Source: Rickettsia typhi (GTDB lineage Bacteria > Pseudomonadota > Alphaproteobacteria > Rickettsiales > UBA1997). From it: a stretch of DNA of 5,981 bases. A program made the position numbers and the translations under genes. The notes under the pieces are model-generated. The model ran no database searches. It saw only the letters and a program-made list of their open reading frames with translations, and had not been told where the DNA came from. The stretch is taken from contig CAMDAI010000088.1 in NCBI GenBank assembly GCA_945888585.1, positions 1 through 5,981 of the forward strand, read 5' to 3'. Positions 4,872 to 5,981 of the stretch are shown here, piece after piece. How positions within the stretch are numbered: the first letter of the stretch is position 1; every line of letters begins with the position of its first letter.

Positions 4872-5774
4872 ATGAAGCAACGTTCAAAAGCTTTTTCTCT
4901 TCTCAAGCTCTCTTTTGTGATTTTGATTATAGGTGTATTAGTAGTCGCTAGTGAAGCGAATGCTTCTGCCCAGACTTCAGAGATGGAGGATGTTATGAAG
5001 TATATGTCGAAGAAGTTTAATACTAAGATCTCACCGGCAGGGACAACTTGCAATGGTGTGGTTACGGATGGGGGGTGTGATGTTACTTCATGTAGTGTAA
5101 CTACTGCCAATGTTGTTCAATCTACAGTTAGTCAAGGCAGTGGATCTCTAACTTGCAGTGCTGGCTATAGTGGATCTCCTACTTATACTTGTACAGCTGG
5201 AACTTTTACTCCAGGTGGAAGTGCTTGTACGGCAATTACATGTTCGGTTAGTGTTACTGGAGTATCTTCTCCTCCATCGGTTGTTTATACACCATCATCT
5301 ACTTCTATGAGTTGTAATGCAGCAGGGTATACCGGATCCGTTAATTATACCTGTACTACAGGAACATTGAATATTGTAAGTGGGAGTTGTAGTCGAACCT
5401 GTACATCATTGAGTAATGGTGCGGGAGGTACTTTTAATGGCGGAGGACTTACAACTAATAGCCAATATGCACAAAAGGCATGTGAATCTTTTTATGGAAC
5501 TGGTAATTGTACAACAGGATCTTGTGGTTCTTTTTCTTATTGGTATCAAAATGGTTCTTCTAGTTGTAATTGCAGTAAGCCGGTAGCAAGTTATGAGTGG
5601 ATATACTCTAATTCAGGATATAGTCAGGTAGGAGCTGATTATGGTGGACAAGCGACATCTGTCGCTGGCGATAATCTTTTTGTACGACAAAAGGGAAGTA
5701 ATGGTTGTGATTCAAACAGTTGGCTTCTAGCACTTTTAGCACTTGCAAGTGGTTGCCCAGGAGCTAGTGATTAA
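4872..5774 (+). CDS. Prepilin-like, Cys-rich secreted protein with two four-Cys repeats; function unknown
   Basis: The 300-residue product is not assignable to a named gene. Its N-terminus, KAFSLLKLSFVILIIGVLVV (6-25), looks like a class III (type IV prepilin) signal, with cleavage expected between Ala7 and Phe8. However, the near-invariant Glu at mature position 5 is Lys12. A Sec site near ANASA (30-34) is an alternative. There are 18 cysteines. Two tandem modules share a pattern: Cys74-95-107-119 and Cys124-148-161-173, each with C-x(2-3)-GY-x-GS-x(2)-YTCT-x-GT, reminiscent of sushi/CCP folds but not proven. A third region (177-300) has Cys177, 204, 213, 218, 232, 234, 279 and 295, many Tyr/Trp residues, and a hydrophobic stretch, WLLALLALA (284-292). 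Lysine codons are 9 of 10 AAG, unlike the neighbours. No SD is visible. It is presumably exported and disulfide-bonded, perhaps as a surface or pseudopilus-like protein. Confidence 0.75.
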   Translation: MKQRSKAFSLLKLSFVILIIGVLVVASEANASAQTSEMEDVMKYMSKKFNTKISPAGTTCNGVVTDGGCDVTSCSVTTANVVQSTVSQGSGSLTCSAGYSGSPTYTCTAGTFTPGGSACTAITCSVSVTGVSSPPSVVYTPSSTSMSCNAAGYTGSVNYTCTTGTLNIVSGSCSRTCTSLSNGAGGTFNGGGLTTNSQYAQKACESFYGTGNCTTGSCGSFSYWYQNGSSSCNCSKPVASYEWIYSNSGYSQVGADYGGQATSVAGDNLFVRQKGSNGCDSNSWLLALLALASGCPGASD

Positions 5775-5981
5775 TTGGTCCTAACGTGTGATGAATAATT
5801 TTTAAATATTTTATAAAACTCTATCTCAAGCAATTGATCAATTTTATCAAAATTGGTTGTTTTGTTTAATGTGGCCAGACTGGTTATTCCAAATTCGCTA
5901 ATTCCGCAAGGAACGATGCCTTGGAAGTTGGCCAGATCAGGATTAATATTGATGGCAATTCCGTGATAGCTTATCCATTTT
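5771..5981 (-). CDS. lipB: Lipoyl(octanoyl) transferase LipB, C-terminal fragment
   Basis: LipB moves octanoyl groups from acyl-carrier protein to lipoyl domains of enzymes such as pyruvate dehydrogenase. The last 69 codons are present, running leftward to a TAA that is the complement of 5771-5773. The visible part begins KWISYHGIAININ, the conserved W-[IV]-[ST]-[YF]-HG-[IF]-A-[IL]-N segment, then NPDLANFQGIVPCGI, where the Cys in PCGI is the catalytic cysteine of the family. It ends with a variable helical tail, HVRTN. The active-site lysine region (GxKIA) lies beyond the window edge. The stop interlocks with that of the Cys-rich gene: both stops lie in TTAA at 5771-5774, leaving no space for a terminator between the convergent genes. 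Confidence 0.93.
   Translation of the reverse strand, partial: KWISYHGIAININPDLANFQGIVPCGISEFGITSLATLNKTTNFDKIDQLLEIEFYKIFKNYSSHVRTN

Noticed and set aside
4868..5110. 80-codon minus-strand frame opposite the start of the Cys-rich gene
   Set aside because: It is antisense to the prepilin-like N-terminus, which has a recognisable signal; the frame has no family features of its own.
5082..5406. CRISPR-like or DNA-level tandem repeat in the Cys-rich gene
   Set aside because: The similarity is in protein pattern and Cys spacing; the DNA copies are too diverged to be a nucleotide repeat array.

Overview
The window is strongly AT-rich (by eye) and comes from an alphaproteobacterium. Three features support this: a circularly permuted two-piece tmRNA gene, an SspB of the alphaproteobacterial type (SspB-alpha), and the gene set plsY, pyrF, bamA, lipB. 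The low GC and a prepilin-like secreted Cys-rich protein fit a host-associated or small-genome lineage such as Rickettsiales or Holosporales. That placement is inference, and the genus cannot be read from the window.

Layout: a leftward gene for a small secreted protein enters from the left edge (only its first 30 codons, ending at its start codon near base 92). A divergent intergenic region of about 110 bases holds a 17-bp palindrome and a likely rightward promoter. The tmRNA locus follows at about 206-631. Its order is acceptor piece (to CCA at 292), removed intervening segment (293-411, with three inverted repeats), then coding piece (from 412). The coding piece carries a 19-residue tag, ANDNFANDNQYFAKVAVAA. 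The two pieces can re-pair through the acceptor stem and a split P2 helix, which is the strongest evidence for the permuted form.

There is then a tight rightward gene run. sspB encodes the ClpXP adaptor that recognises ssrA tags. plsY starts 2 bases after sspB ends and makes lysophosphatidic acid. pyrF follows after 4 bases and makes UMP. bamA overlaps the pyrF stop by one base and assembles outer-membrane proteins. After a 26-base gap comes a 300-residue Cys-rich secreted protein with a prepilin-like N-terminus, two four-Cys repeats and aberrant lysine codon use. Its stop codon interlocks with that of lipB, which enters leftward from the right edge.

Functionally, the left half is a protein quality-control module: tmRNA adds the tag and the adjacent SspB delivers tagged proteins to ClpXP. 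The middle is housekeeping for membrane lipid, pyrimidine and outer-membrane biogenesis. The only gene of unknown function with clear novelty is the prepilin-like Cys-rich protein. The tmRNA tag, with an internal ANDN duplication beside its adaptor gene, is the other item worth pursuing.
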